Assembly: GCF_000737245.1 (NCBI RefSeq)
Contig: NZ_JPQU01000032.1
Coordinates: 1 to 64,000, forward strand
Direction of reading: 5' to 3'
DNA from: Pseudomonas syringae
GTDB taxonomy: Bacteria > Pseudomonadota > Gammaproteobacteria > Pseudomonadales > Pseudomonadaceae
Length of the DNA stretch: 64,000 bases
The position numbers and the translations under genes were made by a program. Numbering within the stretch: position 1 is the first letter of the stretch; each line of letters starts with the position of its first letter. Positions 20,111 to 29,767 of the stretch are shown here, in pieces. A model generated the notes under the pieces. That model was not told the origin of the DNA and ran no database searches. It saw nothing but the letters and a program-made list of their open reading frames with translations.

Positions 20111-20928
20111 GAAACGATATCCAGAAGCGCAAGGGCTGTGCGTTGAAGTTTACGGGTGAGTGGACCTACCGGCCAGCCCAGCTGTTCGAAGCGGCAAACA
20201 GGCCAGATACCGTAGACACTGTTACAGACAAAGACTTCATCGGCCTGTTGCAGGTCAATGCCATAGACATCGCGAATCTCAGAGGCGATACCCAACCCAC
20301 GTGCCTGCTCAAGCAACGCGGCGCGCATCACGCCAGCGACGCCACAACGACTCAAGTCAGCGGTGACCAACACCTGATCCTTGATGAGGAACAGATTGCT
20401 GTAGACCCCTTCGATTATTCGTCCGCTGCTGTCACGCATCAATCCTTCGGCATAGGCAACATCCTGCCACTCGGATCGAGCCAGCACCTGTTCGAGGCGA
20501 TTGAGATGCTTCAGTCCGGCCAGCAACGGCTGCTCGGCCAGACGGGTCGCACAGGGAAACAACGAGATGCCGTGTTCGGCATTAGACGCTGGGTAAGCTG
20601 GCGTCGGGCTGCCCTGAAGAATTCTGCGAGGTTTCGAATCAGAGGAAGATGCGTAGCCCCGTTGGCCGTCGCCACGGGTCAAAATCAACTTCATCACGCC
20701 GTCACCCAGTTGGGTGGCGAAGGCCAGCAGCTCATCGCGGATCAGCGGCAGATCGGCTGCAATAGCCAACCGATCACAGCCACTGCCAAGGCGCTGCATG
20801 TGAAGTTCAAGGAGTGATGGCCGCCCTGCCCTTACCGCGATGGTTTCAAACAAGCCATCGCCGTAAGCCAGCCCCCTGTCTTTGACAGATAGTGTCTCGG
20901 CAGGCTGGCCATCAATCCAGTCAGGCAT
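20107..20928 (-). CDS. pabC: aminodeoxychorismate lyase
   Basis: PabC is a fold-type IV PLP enzyme that releases pyruvate from aminodeoxychorismate to give p-aminobenzoate for folate. The 273-residue sequence shows the lysine-bearing segment LKHLNRLEQVLAR and the GVYSNLFLIKD strand. It overlaps fabF by 1 bp (TAATG-type junction) and mltG by 4 bp. The fabF-pabC-mltG-tmk-holB order is shared with E. coli. Confidence 0.96.
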   Translation of the reverse strand: MPDWIDGQPAETLSVKDRGLAYGDGLFETIAVRAGRPSLLELHMQRLGSGCDRLAIAADLPLIRDELLAFATQLGDGVMKLILTRGDGQRGYASSSDSKPRRILQGSPTPAYPASNAEHGISLFPCATRLAEQPLLAGLKHLNRLEQVLARSEWQDVAYAEGLMRDSSGRIIEGVYSNLFLIKDQVLVTADLSRCGVAGVMRAALLEQARGLGIASEIRDVYGIDLQQADEVFVCNSVYGIWPVCRFEQLGWPVGPLTRKLQRTALALLDIVS

Positions 20929-22172
20929 TACTCGGCAAACCGGCGGAACACCAGTGAGCCGTTGGTACCGCCGAAACCGAAGGAGTTGGACAGCACGACA
21001 TCGATTGGCATGTTCCGCGCCTCGTGAGGCACGAAGTCCAGATCGCAGCCCTCACCCGGCTCATCGAGGTTGATGGTCGGCGGCGCTACCTGACCATTGA
21101 TGGCCAGCACGCTGAAAATCGCCTCCACCGCACCCGCCGCGCCCAGCAAGTGACCAGTCATGGATTTGGTCGAACTCACTGCCAGCTTGTAGGCGTGATC
21201 ACCAAATACACTCTTGATCGCATTGGCTTCAGCGAGGTCGCCGGCCAATGTTGAAGTGCCGTGAGCATTGATGTACTGGACCTGGTCAGCGTTGACTTTG
21301 GCATCGCGCAACGCATTGACAATGCAACGGGCAGCACCGGCACCGTCATCCGGCGGCGAGGTCATGTGATAAGCATCGCCACTCATGCCGAAACCGATGA
21401 GCTCGGCATGAATCGTGGCGCCACGGGCCTTGGCGTGCTCCAGCTCTTCGAGGACCAGCGCGCCGGAACCGTCGGAGAGTACGAAACCGTCACGGCCTTT
21501 ATCCCAGGGACGGCTGGCACGGGCGGGATCGTCGTTGCGGGTGGACAGCGCCCGGGAAGCACCAAAGCCGCCCATACCCAGACCACAGGCGGCCATCTCG
21601 GCACCACCGGCGATCATGACGTCGGCTTCGCCATAGGCGATGTTGCGTGCCGCCATGCCGATACAGTGCGTACCTGTGGTACACGCCGTGGCGATGGCGT
21701 AGTTAGGTCCCTGTGCACCCAGATGGATCGACAGGAAACCGGAAATCATGTTGATGATGGAACCCGGCACGAAAAACGGCGAGATACGCCCCGGACCCTG
21801 CTCATGCAGCGAACGGCTATTGTTTTCGATATTGGTCAGGCCACCGATACCCGAACCCATGGCAACGCCGATGCGCTCGCGATTTGCATCAGTGACTTCC
21901 AGCCCGGAATTACGCACAGCCTGAAAGCTGGCAGCGAGACCGTACTGGATGAAAAGATCGAGCCGGCGGGCCTCTTTGGGCGCCAGGTACTCTTCAACGT
22001 TGAAGCCTTTGATCGAGCCGCCAAAGCGGGTCGTGTAAGCCGAAAGGTCTGTGTGTTCGATAAGGCCAATGCCACTGCGGCCAGCCAGAATACCCTGCCA
22101 ACTGCTTGGTACATCCGTACCCAATGGCGACAGCATACCCATACCGGTGACCACGACGCGTCTACGCGACAC
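20928..22172 (-). CDS. fabF: beta-ketoacyl-ACP synthase II
   Basis: FabF condenses malonyl-ACP with acyl-ACP in chain elongation. I place the start at GTG 22172, preceded by AAGGAG, which gives the usual 414 residues beginning with SRRRVVVTG; the upstream ATG at 22202 adds ten residues and has no such site. The catalytic triad is Cys164 (ATACTTG), His304 (NAHGTST) and His341 (SMTGHLLG). A hairpin between acpP and fabF probably lowers fabF expression relative to acpP. Confidence 0.97.
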   Translation of the reverse strand: MSRRRVVVTGMGMLSPLGTDVPSSWQGILAGRSGIGLIEHTDLSAYTTRFGGSIKGFNVEEYLAPKEARRLDLFIQYGLAASFQAVRNSGLEVTDANRERIGVAMGSGIGGLTNIENNSRSLHEQGPGRISPFFVPGSIINMISGFLSIHLGAQGPNYAIATACTTGTHCIGMAARNIAYGEADVMIAGGAEMAACGLGMGGFGASRALSTRNDDPARASRPWDKGRDGFVLSDGSGALVLEELEHAKARGATIHAELIGFGMSGDAYHMTSPPDDGAGAARCIVNALRDAKVNADQVQYINAHGTSTLAGDLAEANAIKSVFGDHAYKLAVSSTKSMTGHLLGAAGAVEAIFSVLAINGQVAPPTINLDEPGEGCDLDFVPHEARNMPIDVVLSNSFGFGGTNGSLVFRRFAE

Positions 22173-22212
22173 AGGACTCTCCTTTTTCTCATTACAGGAC
22201 ATCGTTCCAAAG

Positions 22213-22249
22213 AAAAAACCGCACGCCGATTAAGGCAGTGCGGTTTTTC
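22213..22249 (-). terminator. acpP terminator / attenuator before fabF
   Basis: On the minus strand AAAAACCGCAC and GTGCGGTTTTTT pair across a 13-nt loop, followed by a run of T's. It lies 25 bp after the acpP stop and 41 bp before the fabF start. It would give abundant acpP mRNA with only partial readthrough into fabF, pabC and mltG. Confidence 0.9.
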
Positions 22250-22274
22250 CCGTGACAGCAGTAACGATTACAAA

Positions 22275-22514
22275 TTATTTCGCCTCGTGGGCGTTAACGT
22301 AATCGATTGCAGCCTGAACGGTGGTGATTTTTTCAGCTTCTTCGTCAGGGATTTCAGTCTCGAATTCCTCTTCCAGAGCCATCACCAGCTCAACGGTATC
22401 AAGGGAGTCAGCACCCAGGTCTTCAACGAAGGAAGCAGTGTTAACAACTTCCTCAGCTTTGACGCCAAGTTGCTCGACAACGATTTTCTTGACGCGTTCT
22501 TCGATGGTGCTCAT
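22275..22514 (-). CDS. acpP: acyl carrier protein
   Basis: The 79-residue acidic protein carries growing acyl chains on phosphopantetheine attached to Ser37 in [11 protein letters not shown]. It starts [12 protein letters not shown] and has AGGAG upstream. It is separated from fabG by 193 bp that hold its own promoter, and from fabF by a terminator. In P. aeruginosa acpP has been reported as a target of the RgsA RNA, whose likely homologue is in this window. Confidence 0.98.
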   Translation of the reverse strand: MSTIEERVKKIVVEQLGVKAEEVVNTASFVEDLGADSLDTVELVMALEEEFETEIPDEEAEKITTVQAAIDYVNAHEAK

Positions 22515-22566
22515 ACCTGGTTTTAACTCCTAGTGGACAAATTTGGGCAGCTGGCCGGTGGGTAAG

Positions 22567-22594
22567 TGTATAGAAGAGGTTTTGCGCATTTCAA
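22567..22594 (-). promoter_or_regulatory. acpP promoter
   Basis: The minus strand reads TTGAAA (22594-22589), 16 bp, TATACA (22572-22567). This is a good sigma-70 promoter, placing the start near 22560 and giving a leader of about 45 nt with AGGAG in front of acpP. The rest of the 22595-22707 gap has no gene. Confidence 0.75.
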
Positions 22595-22707
22595 GCTTAA
22601 TGCTCAACCCTCAAACCTCACCATCCTGCTACCCATGAATTAGATTGCAGCTTTATAACGGATTTTAGACAGCACGTATGACATTTTTTTGATGCGATCC
22701 GTCACTT

Positions 22708-23451
22708 TTAACTCATGTACATGCCGCCGTTAACCGGGATTGTAGCCCCAGTTACGTAGGCTGCACCGTCGGAAGCGAGAAAAGCGACAACATGCGCAAT
22801 CTCTTGCGCCTGACCCAGACGCCCCAGAGGAATCTGGTTGATCAGGGACTCTCGCTGCGCTTCCGGCAGTTCGCGCGTCATGTCGGTATCAATGAAACCG
22901 GGTGCAACCGAGTTAACGGTTACCGAGCGCGAACCTACTTCACGAGCCAAGGCACGACTGAAACCTTCCAGCCCTGCTTTAGCGGATGCGTAGTTTACTT
23001 GGCCTGCGTTGCCCATGGCACCCACAACAGAGCCAATACTGATGATTCGACCCCAACGCGCCTTGGTCATGCCGCGCAAAACACCCTTGGACAGACGGAA
23101 AAGGCTGTTCAAGTTGGTATCGACGACATCATGCCATTCGTCATCTTTCATGCGCATCATCAGGTTATCGCGGGTGATTCCAGCGTTGTTGACCAGGATC
23201 AGCGGCGCGCCGACACGCTCCTGAATCAACGACAGGGTCGCTTCTACAGAGGCGGCACTGCAAACATCCAGCATCAGACCGAAGCCTTCGATGCCGTTTT
23301 CCTTGAAGGTCGCGCTGATGCGTTCGGCACCGGACTCGGAAGTCGCCGTTCCCACCACCACAGCGCCATTGCGACCCAATTCCAGGGCAATGGCTTGACC
23401 GATTCCACGGCTCGCACCAGTAACCAGTGCAACTTTACCTTGCAGACTCAT
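22708..23451 (-). CDS. fabG: 3-oxoacyl-ACP reductase
   Basis: FabG reduces the 3-oxoacyl-ACP made by FabF/FabB with NADPH. The 247-residue SDR has TGASRGIG (11-18), NNAG (88-91), and the catalytic Ser141, Tyr154 and Lys158 (YASAK). It follows fabD after 15 bp. Position between fabD and acpP separates it from the unrelated SDR paralogue at the start of the window. Confidence 0.98.
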   Translation of the reverse strand: MSLQGKVALVTGASRGIGQAIALELGRNGAVVVGTATSESGAERISATFKENGIEGFGLMLDVCSAASVEATLSLIQERVGAPLILVNNAGITRDNLMMRMKDDEWHDVVDTNLNSLFRLSKGVLRGMTKARWGRIISIGSVVGAMGNAGQVNYASAKAGLEGFSRALAREVGSRSVTVNSVAPGFIDTDMTRELPEAQRESLINQIPLGRLGQAQEIAHVVAFLASDGAAYVTGATIPVNGGMYMS

Positions 23452-23466
23452 GCAAGTTTCTCCTAA

Positions 23467-24405
23467 TCAGGCCAGTGCCGCACGAGCGGCAGCAAAGGCA
23501 TCCGGGGTATCCAGGTTGTAGGTTGTCACGCCTTCGGCGCAACGCTTGTTCAGACCAGCCAATACCTTGCCCGGCCCGCACTCCACCAATTGGGTCGCAC
23601 CATGGCTCGCCAGACACTGGATGGACTCCACCCAGCGAACCGGCTTGTACAACTGTTCCAGCAAATCACGCTTGAGCGTAGCCAGATCACTTACTGCAGC
23701 TGCGCTGACGTTCTGCACCAGCGCAATATTCGGAGCCTGCCATTCGATTGCCTCGATGGACGCCGCAAAGCGCTCAGCCGCAGGACGCATCAACTCACAG
23801 TGGGACGGCACGCTGACCGGTAACGGCAACGCACGCTTCGCACCACGAGCCTTGCACAGTTCCATGGCACGCTTGACCGCCTCGGCGGCACCGGCAATCA
23901 CTACCTGGCCCGGCGAGTTGAAGTTCACCGCACTGACCACTTCACCCTGAGCCGCTTCGGCACAGGCAGCAATGACATCGGCATCATCCAGCCCCAGAAT
24001 GGCAGCCATGCCACCTTGACCGGCAGGGACAGCTTCCTGCATCAACTGACCACGGCGCTCGACCAGCTTGACCGCGTCCTCCAGGCTAAGGCTTTGCGCA
24101 GCAACCAGGGCACTGTATTCGCCCAGACTATGACCAGCCACAAACGCCGGAACCGCGCCACCTTCGGCCAGCCATACGTGCCACAAGGCGATGGAAGCGG
24201 TGAGGATGGCGGGCTGGGTTTTGTCGGTCTGGTTGAGCAGCTCGGACGGACCTTGCTGAGTCAGCGCCCAGAGGTCGTAGCCCAAGGCATCAGATGCCTG
24301 CTCGAAAGTATCAAGGATCAGCGGGTGCTGCGCGCCCAGGTCGGCGAGCATGCCCAGGGATTGCGAACCCTGACCCGGGAAGACGAATGCGAGGGATGCA
24401 GACAT
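23467..24405 (-). CDS. fabD: malonyl-CoA:ACP transacylase
   Basis: FabD loads malonyl onto ACP. The 312-residue protein has the N-terminal FPGQGSQ motif (9-15), the nucleophile Ser93 in GHSLGE, and His202 in PSHCELM. It lies 15 bp upstream of fabG. A gap of 151 bp to plsX contains a TAGAAT -10-like element (24523-24518, minus strand) but no good -35. Confidence 0.97.
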   Translation of the reverse strand: MSASLAFVFPGQGSQSLGMLADLGAQHPLILDTFEQASDALGYDLWALTQQGPSELLNQTDKTQPAILTASIALWHVWLAEGGAVPAFVAGHSLGEYSALVAAQSLSLEDAVKLVERRGQLMQEAVPAGQGGMAAILGLDDADVIAACAEAAQGEVVSAVNFNSPGQVVIAGAAEAVKRAMELCKARGAKRALPLPVSVPSHCELMRPAAERFAASIEAIEWQAPNIALVQNVSAAAVSDLATLKRDLLEQLYKPVRWVESIQCLASHGATQLVECGPGKVLAGLNKRCAEGVTTYNLDTPDAFAAARAALA

Positions 24406-24556
24406 TGAACAAGCCTCTGATTGTGGTCGTCAAAATAAACGCCCGGTCATGACCGAGCGCGAAGAATTCGTTGAAACTGAGTTGCCAGTTTGATGACTGG
24501 CCGGTCAGCAGCGTCACATTCTAGCGGACACCGAGCCCAAACACCGAACAGAAACC

Positions 24557-25564
24557 CTAAAGCAGCTCGCCGAGACGACCGTGCAACCGTTGCGGCAGGT
24601 TGCCCTCAACCTCAATCAGCGCACGGTGGATAGCGCTCTGGAAGCCCTGCACGCTGGCAGAGCCATGGCTCTTAACCACAATGCCCTGAAGCCCGAGAAA
24701 ACTGGCGCCATTGTGCCGTGCGGGTGCCAGATCAGCCTGCAAGCGCTTGAGCAAAGGCAACGCCAGTGCGCCGACAGCGCGGGACAGCAGATTCTGGCTG
24801 AACAATATTTCAATCCGCGCAGAAATCATGCTCGCCAACCCTTCGCTGGACTTGAGCAGGATATTGCCGACAAAGCCGTCACAAACCACAACGTCCGCTT
24901 CGCCACGGTACAAGCCATCACCCTCGACAAATCCGGTGTAGTTCAAGCCGGGCGCCGCCTGTAGCAGACTCGCCGCCAGCTTGACCTGCTGATTGCCCTT
25001 GATGTCCTCGGTACCGATATTAAGCAGCGCGACCTTTGGCCGCACAACACCTAGCGCCTCGGCTGCAACCGACCCCATCACTGCAAACTGGTACAGATTT
25101 TCCGCACCGCAATCGACGTTCGCCCCCAGATCGAGCAACTGGCAATAGCCCCGCTGAGTGGGAATTGCAGCAACCATGGCCGGGCGATCAATGCCAGGCA
25201 AGGTCTTGAGTACGAAACGCGAGAGCGCCATCAAGGCACCAGTATTGCCGGCACTGACACAGGCCTGGGCCTGACCATTAGCCACCAGATCCAAAGCCAC
25301 CCGCATTGAAGAGTCGGGCTTGCCTCGCAAAGCCTGAGACGGCTTTTCATCCATGCCGATCACTTCGCTGGCATTCACAACGCGCAGACGTGAGCGATCC
25401 ACACCAGATTGGCGGGCTATCAGTTCTTCAATAAGGGGAGCTTGACCCACAAGGATCAGATGAAGCGAGGGCGTAGCAATCAGGCACGCAAGGCTGGCCT
25501 GAACAATGTTGCGGGGACCGAAGTCCCCGCCCATTGCGTCGATCGCGATGATCGGAGCGGACAA
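24557..25564 (-). CDS. plsX: phosphate acyltransferase PlsX
   Basis: PlsX converts acyl-ACP to acyl-phosphate for the PlsY route of phospholipid synthesis. The 335-residue protein begins [15 protein letters not shown], the conserved N-terminal motif, and has [10 protein letters not shown] and [15 protein letters not shown] further on. It lies 4 bp after rpmF and leads into fabD, the conserved rpmF-plsX-fab cluster. Confidence 0.97.
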   Translation of the reverse strand: MSAPIIAIDAMGGDFGPRNIVQASLACLIATPSLHLILVGQAPLIEELIARQSGVDRSRLRVVNASEVIGMDEKPSQALRGKPDSSMRVALDLVANGQAQACVSAGNTGALMALSRFVLKTLPGIDRPAMVAAIPTQRGYCQLLDLGANVDCGAENLYQFAVMGSVAAEALGVVRPKVALLNIGTEDIKGNQQVKLAASLLQAAPGLNYTGFVEGDGLYRGEADVVVCDGFVGNILLKSSEGLASMISARIEILFSQNLLSRAVGALALPLLKRLQADLAPARHNGASFLGLQGIVVKSHGSASVQGFQSAIHRALIEVEGNLPQRLHGRLGELL

Positions 25565-25568
25565 GAAA

Positions 25569-25751
25569 TTACTCGTCAGCGCCCTTGTCGATCACTTTAC
25601 GACCACGGTAAACACCTTCCGGCGAAACGTGGTGACGCAGGTGAATTTCACCAGTGGTCTTTTCTACCGACAGAGTGCTAGCCGAAAGAGCGTCGTGCGA
25701 ACGACGCATGTCACGGGCAGAGCGGGATTTTTTGTTCTGCTGAACAGCCAT
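25569..25751 (-). CDS. rpmF: 50S ribosomal protein L32
   Basis: The 60-residue basic protein begins [17 protein letters not shown], the L32 signature. It lacks the C-terminal four-cysteine zinc site found in some L32 proteins. It sits between yceD (13 bp) and plsX (4 bp), coupling ribosome supply to lipid synthesis in one transcript. Confidence 0.98.
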   Translation of the reverse strand: MAVQQNKKSRSARDMRRSHDALSASTLSVEKTTGEIHLRHHVSPEGVYRGRKVIDKGADE

Positions 25752-25764
25752 AATTGATTAACTC

Positions 25765-26292
25765 CTAAACGTTTGGGTCACGCTTTAACTGCGCCAATAC
25801 ACTGAACGGGTTGGACCGCGTTACCTCGTCCACGCTCGGTTCGGGCTCATCGAGACCCGCCGGCTGCTGGCATTCTTCCGGATGATGAGCAGGCACAATG
25901 GGCAAGGCGAGCAAAAGCTCCTCCTCGATCAATGCCAGCAGATCCAATGGATCTTCGCCCAGTTCCAGCACGTCATAACCTTTCGGTAACGACTGGGTAT
26001 TCGCACCCTCCTTCACCACAGCGTAACTGCACTCGCTATGGATCGGCAGGGTGACCAGCTCAAGACAACGCTGGCAAACCATTTTGACTTCGGCGTCGAT
26101 GGAACTGTGGATAACCACAGACCGGCGTTCGTCTCGTTCAAAAATGAATTTGGCCTGCACCGTACCGACATCATCGGAAAGCGGGTCGCAGAGTCTCTCC
26201 AAACTGGCCAGCAACACTTCACCTTGGAGGGTAGTGCCACGATCAGCCAGTTTGCGCGGGTCAACGTGAGGTGGAATCGGGTCATTCAACAT
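25765..26292 (-). CDS. yceD: YceD (DUF177) 23S rRNA accumulation protein
   Basis: A 175-residue acidic protein with the DUF177 core: a CQRCLELV cysteine pair in the middle, then a DVLELGEDPLDLLALIEEELLLALPIVP helix-rich stretch and a late PxH...C segment. YceD homologues support 23S rRNA accumulation. It precedes rpmF as in most bacteria. A strong promoter ends only 9 bp before its ATG, so the transcript may be almost leaderless. Confidence 0.94.
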   Translation of the reverse strand: MLNDPIPPHVDPRKLADRGTTLQGEVLLASLERLCDPLSDDVGTVQAKFIFERDERRSVVIHSSIDAEVKMVCQRCLELVTLPIHSECSYAVVKEGANTQSLPKGYDVLELGEDPLDLLALIEEELLLALPIVPAHHPEECQQPAGLDEPEPSVDEVTRSNPFSVLAQLKRDPNV

Positions 26293-26301
26293 AGGCGCAG
26301 C

Positions 26302-26330
26302 ATTCTAGGGACGACCCTAATGCATGTCAA
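26302..26330 (-). promoter_or_regulatory. near-consensus sigma-70 promoter of yceD-rpmF-plsX-fabD
   Basis: The minus strand reads TTGACA (26330-26325), exactly 17 bp, TAGAAT (26307-26302). The expected start of transcription is about 26295, only about 3 nt from the yceD ATG at 26292. No other ATG follows within the first 50 codons. Confidence 0.85.
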
Positions 26331-26397
26331 AGGAAATTCAGGGCAATAATCCTGCACAGGACTGATTAGAATCAACTTTCACCAATCGGAGAACCTC

Positions 26398-26976
26398 ATG
26401 CCGCCTCTGCTCCTCGCTTCCAGCTCACCTTATCGCCGGGAATTGCTGGCCAGATTGCGACTGCCATTCGTCTGCAGCTCGCCTGATATAGACGAAAGCC
26501 ACCGACCTGGAGAAGCCGCCGCTGAACTGGTGCAGCGCCTGGCAAAGGAAAAAGCACAGGTGCTGGCAAGCAAATTTCCAGACCATCTGATTATCGGCTC
26601 CGATCAAGTCGCCGTGCTAGATGGGCAAATACTTGGCAAGCCTCACACCTTTGAGCGTGCCCTGGCGCAGTTGACCGCCGCCAGCGGCTCAAGCGTCACC
26701 TTTCTCACCGGCCTGGCCCTGCTCAACGGCTCTACGGGGCAGTGCCAAGTGGACTGCGTACCCTTTACTGTCCACATGCGCGACCTGGATCAGGCCAGCA
26801 TCACTCGCTACCTGCACGCCGAGCAACCCTACGACTGCGCTGGCAGCTTCAAGGCCGAAGGCCTGGGCGTAAGCCTGTTTCAGGCTACGGAAGGCCCTGA
26901 TGCCACCAGCCTGATCGGCCTGCCACTCATTCGGCTGGTGGACATGCTTATAAAGGAAGGCGTGCAGATACCCTGA
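26398..26976 (+). CDS. Maf/YceF-family nucleotide pyrophosphatase
   Basis: The 192-residue protein begins PPLLLASSSPYRRELLARL, the Maf N-terminal motif, and has the catalytic acidic pair in GSDQVAVL and a GxD segment near residue 160. The length and the PYRR/DESHRPGE pattern resemble YceF, which hydrolyses 7-methyl-GTP, more than the dTTP-type Maf. A GGAG site precedes the ATG. It diverges from yceD, a common arrangement in gammaproteobacteria. Confidence 0.95.
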   Translation: MPPLLLASSSPYRRELLARLRLPFVCSSPDIDESHRPGEAAAELVQRLAKEKAQVLASKFPDHLIIGSDQVAVLDGQILGKPHTFERALAQLTAASGSSVTFLTGLALLNGSTGQCQVDCVPFTVHMRDLDQASITRYLHAEQPYDCAGSFKAEGLGVSLFQATEGPDATSLIGLPLIRLVDMLIKEGVQIP

Positions 26977-27002
26977 TCGCACCATCGCCGCACTCAAAAA
27001 AA

Positions 27003-27029
27003 CAAAACCCGACCAATGGTCGGGTTTTG
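27003..27029. terminator. bidirectional terminator between maf and sppA
   Basis: CAAAACCCGACC-aat-GGTCGGGTTTTG is a perfect 12-bp stem with a 3-nt loop. Flanking A and T runs serve both strands. It lies 26 bp after the Maf gene and 17 bp after sppA, which are convergent. Confidence 0.93.
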
Positions 27030-27046
27030 CTTCAGCAACTGAGCGA

Positions 27047-28051
27047 TTAACGCAGCGATGGCCCATTGAAGCCAGCCCACATTGCAATTTGATCTGCAAC
27101 GCTCGCACCGAGCTTTTTCGAGAAACGATCAAACGGCGATTCCTGGACCGTGTAATCCACCATTTCCTTCTCGCCTATCACGTCCCGCGCGACATAGCTG
27201 GCACTGCCCAGACCATCGATCAAGCCCAAAGGCAATGCCTGCTCACCGGTCCATACCAGACCTGAAAACAGCTCAGGATGATCTTTATCCTTGAGGCGAT
27301 CCCCTCGACCCTGTTTCACGCTGGCAATGAACTGACGATGGGTTGTGTCCAGCACACCCTGCCAGAACGCCGTTTCTTCAGCTTTTGGCGGCTGGAACGG
27401 ATCCAGGAAGGCCTTGTGCTCGCCGGAGGTGTATGTACGACGATCCACACCCAGCTTTTCCATGGCTCCCACGAAGCCGAAGCCCGCAGCGGTCACGCCG
27501 ATAGAACCCACCAGACTCGCCTTGTCGGCATAGATCTGATCAGCGGCACTGGCAATATAGTAGGCACCCGAGGCACCCAGATCAGTGATCACCGCGTACA
27601 CCTTGATGGCCGGCTTTTCGGCTCGCAGGCGACGGATTTCATCCGCTACGTAACCCGACTGCACAGGACTGCCACCCGGACTGTTGATACGCAGAATGAC
27701 ACCCTTGGTTTTCTCGTCAGCGAAAGCCGCACGCAGGCTGCCAACAATGTTATCGGCGCTGGCCGGCTCCTTGGCGGCGATCATGCCGTCAATCTCGATC
27801 AACGCGGTATGGTTGGAGCTACGGGCCGCGCCTTTCTCGAAATCCATCAGCGGCGAGAACATGAACAACACGCCAATCAGATAGAGAAAGGTCAAAGATT
27901 TGAAAAATATGCCCCAGCGACGGGAGCGGCGCTGCTCCTGAACACTTGCCAGGAGAGTTTTCTCCAGCAGCTTCCAGCTCTTCGCATCAGCCTTACTGTC
28001 TGCGATCTCTTCTTTATCTTGCGAGACCGGTGCCTTCCATTCGTCCGACAT
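27047..28051 (-). CDS. sppA: SppA, S49 signal-peptide peptidase (short form)
   Basis: A 334-residue membrane-anchored serine protease that degrades released signal peptides. It has a cytoplasmic N-terminal tail, one membrane helix (about 48-66), and a periplasmic S49 domain. The catalytic dyad is Ser161 (GASGAYYIA) and Lys213 (SGEHKAFLDPF), 52 residues apart as in Bacillus SppA. The short form has a single protease repeat, unlike E. coli SppA with two. It lies 7 bp after the HAD phosphatase gene. Confidence 0.94.
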   Translation of the reverse strand: MSDEWKAPVSQDKEEIADSKADAKSWKLLEKTLLASVQEQRRSRRWGIFFKSLTFLYLIGVLFMFSPLMDFEKGAARSSNHTALIEIDGMIAAKEPASADNIVGSLRAAFADEKTKGVILRINSPGGSPVQSGYVADEIRRLRAEKPAIKVYAVITDLGASGAYYIASAADQIYADKASLVGSIGVTAAGFGFVGAMEKLGVDRRTYTSGEHKAFLDPFQPPKAEETAFWQGVLDTTHRQFIASVKQGRGDRLKDKDHPELFSGLVWTGEQALPLGLIDGLGSASYVARDVIGEKEMVDYTVQESPFDRFSKKLGASVADQIAMWAGFNGPSLR

Positions 28052-28058
28052 TTATCTA

Positions 28059-28757
28059 TTACCCCAACAACGAAGACTGAGCACTGCGATCACCCAACCA
28101 GGCACGCAGCTCGGGAAAACTTTCAATCGCCAGACGCGGCTCGAATTCACGCAGCGAGTCCAGCGCCTGGGCACCGTAACCGACCGCTACCGAATCCATG
28201 CCCGCATTGCGCGCCATCAGCAGATCGAACGACGAATCCCCTACCATCAGCGCCCGTTCAGGGTGGACGCCGCAATGCTGGAGGATCTCGTGCAACATCA
28301 ACGGATCGGGTTTGCTGGCCGTTTCGTCCGCTGCCCGGGTGATATCGAAATAATCGAGCCATCCATGGGCATTGAGCACGCGATTCAAGCCGCGGCGGGC
28401 CTTGCCGGTCGCGACAGCCAACTTGTACCCCTCGGCACGGAAGCCTTCAATGGATTCCAGAACCCCCTGAAACAGCGGCGAAGGCACATCGTTATCCATC
28501 GCCATATAGCTGTCGGCGTAGTGCTGACGGAAATCAATGAGATCGTTGCCCGTGATATCCGGGTAGAGCGTGCGAATCGCTTCCGGCAAGCCCAGACCGA
28601 TGATGCCTTTGATCGCGAGATCATCACGCACTGGCCGCCCACTCAGATCAGCCGCCTGCCGCATGGCCTCGACGATACGACCAATGGAGTCGGCAAGGGT
28701 GCCGTCCCAATCGAAAATCAACAGGTCATAATTCAACAGTTCACCTTCAGGGCGCAC
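28059..28757 (-). CDS. HAD-superfamily phosphatase, phosphoglycolate-phosphatase-like
   Basis: The 232-residue protein has the HAD motif FDWDGTL (nucleophile Asp), a helical cap, and [10 protein letters not shown] as the fourth motif. It resembles Gph/PGP-like enzymes, but the substrate is not certain. The reading starts at GTG 28757, overlapping the rluC stop by 11 bp with GGAG upstream. A TTG at 28736, giving [11 protein letters not shown] with GAAGG upstream, is an equally likely start and avoids the overlap. Neighbours rluC and sppA suggest one operon. Confidence 0.9.
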   Translation of the reverse strand: MRPEGELLNYDLLIFDWDGTLADSIGRIVEAMRQAADLSGRPVRDDLAIKGIIGLGLPEAIRTLYPDITGNDLIDFRQHYADSYMAMDNDVPSPLFQGVLESIEGFRAEGYKLAVATGKARRGLNRVLNAHGWLDYFDITRAADETASKPDPLMLHEILQHCGVHPERALMVGDSSFDLLMARNAGMDSVAVGYGAQALDSLREFEPRLAIESFPELRAWLGDRSAQSSLLG

Positions 28758-29703
28758 TCAAACGCTCCACAGTCTTGGCCCACATATCATCGACAGGCGC
28801 CTGCAATTTAAGCTCGCTGCCATCCTGCATGGGAACCGTCAGCATGTACGCGTGCAGGAAAAGGCGCTTGCCGCCCAGATCACGAATCTCGCGACTGAAA
28901 TCCTCATCGCCATACTTGGTATCACCAGCGATGGCATGCCCGGCGTGCAACGTATGCACGCGAATCTGGTGAGTCCGTCCGGTGACCGGCTTGGCCTCCA
29001 CCAGGGTCGCGAAGTCACTGAAGCGACGCAGCACCTTGAACAGGGTCAGCGCCTCCTTGCCCTCGTCGTTCACTTCGACCATGCGCTCGCCGGAACGCAG
29101 ATTGCTCTTGAGCAACGGCGCACTGATGCGCTTCTGCGAAGTGTCCCAATGACCACGCACCAGGGCCATATAACGCTTGTCGACACCGTCGCCACGCAAG
29201 GCCTCATGCAGGTGGCGCAACATGCTGCGCTTCTTGGCAATCATCAACAGCCCGGAGGTATCCCGGTCGAGTCGATGCACAAGCTCAAGCTCCTTGGCAT
29301 CCGGACGCATCTGCCGAAACGCTTCGATAACACCGAAATTCAGGCCGCTGCCACCATGCACGGCAATACCGGCCGGCTTGTTGAGCACGATCAGCGCCTT
29401 GTCTTCATAGACAATGGCCGCCTCCAGGCGCTGCAGCAAACCCTGGGCGACCGGCACCGGCGCATCCCGCTCGGGCACACGGACCGGCGGGACACGAATG
29501 ATGTCGCCTGCCTGCAACTTGTACTCGGGCTTGATCCGCCCCTTGTTCACCCGCACTTCGCCTTTGCGCAAGATGCGGTAGATCAAGGTCTTGGGCACGC
29601 CTTTGAGGAAAGTGACAAGAAAATTATCGATGCGTTGACCGGCATATTCCGGCGCAACCTCAACCAGCTGGACGCCGGGGGTTGGGGGTGTGGTAGTCGT
29701 CAT
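28747..29703 (-). CDS. rluC: 23S rRNA pseudouridine synthase C
   Basis: RluC makes pseudouridine at 955, 2504 and 2580 of 23S rRNA (E. coli numbering). The 318-residue reading starts at [10 protein letters not shown]; an ATG 12 bp upstream is less like the family. The S4 RNA-binding domain spans about 20-75 ([12 protein letters not shown]...), and the catalytic Asp is in [10 protein letters not shown]. It diverges from rne, as in E. coli. Confidence 0.95.
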   Translation of the reverse strand: MTTTTPPTPGVQLVEVAPEYAGQRIDNFLVTFLKGVPKTLIYRILRKGEVRVNKGRIKPEYKLQAGDIIRVPPVRVPERDAPVPVAQGLLQRLEAAIVYEDKALIVLNKPAGIAVHGGSGLNFGVIEAFRQMRPDAKELELVHRLDRDTSGLLMIAKKRSMLRHLHEALRGDGVDKRYMALVRGHWDTSQKRISAPLLKSNLRSGERMVEVNDEGKEALTLFKVLRRFSDFATLVEAKPVTGRTHQIRVHTLHAGHAIAGDTKYGDEDFSREIRDLGGKRLFLHAYMLTVPMQDGSELKLQAPVDDMWAKTVERLSAP

Positions 29704-29732
29704 GGCGCAAATCATAACAATTTTTTATGGAT

Positions 29733-29761
29733 TTGAAGCACTTAATGATTGCTGCTATAGT
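29733..29761 (+). promoter_or_regulatory. rne promoter
   Basis: TTGAAG (29733-29738), exactly 17 bp, TATAGT (29756-29761). This is a good sigma-70 promoter with a start near 29768. It would give the rne mRNA a leader of about 648 nt. Confidence 0.8.
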
Positions 29762-29767
29762 CGCGAA

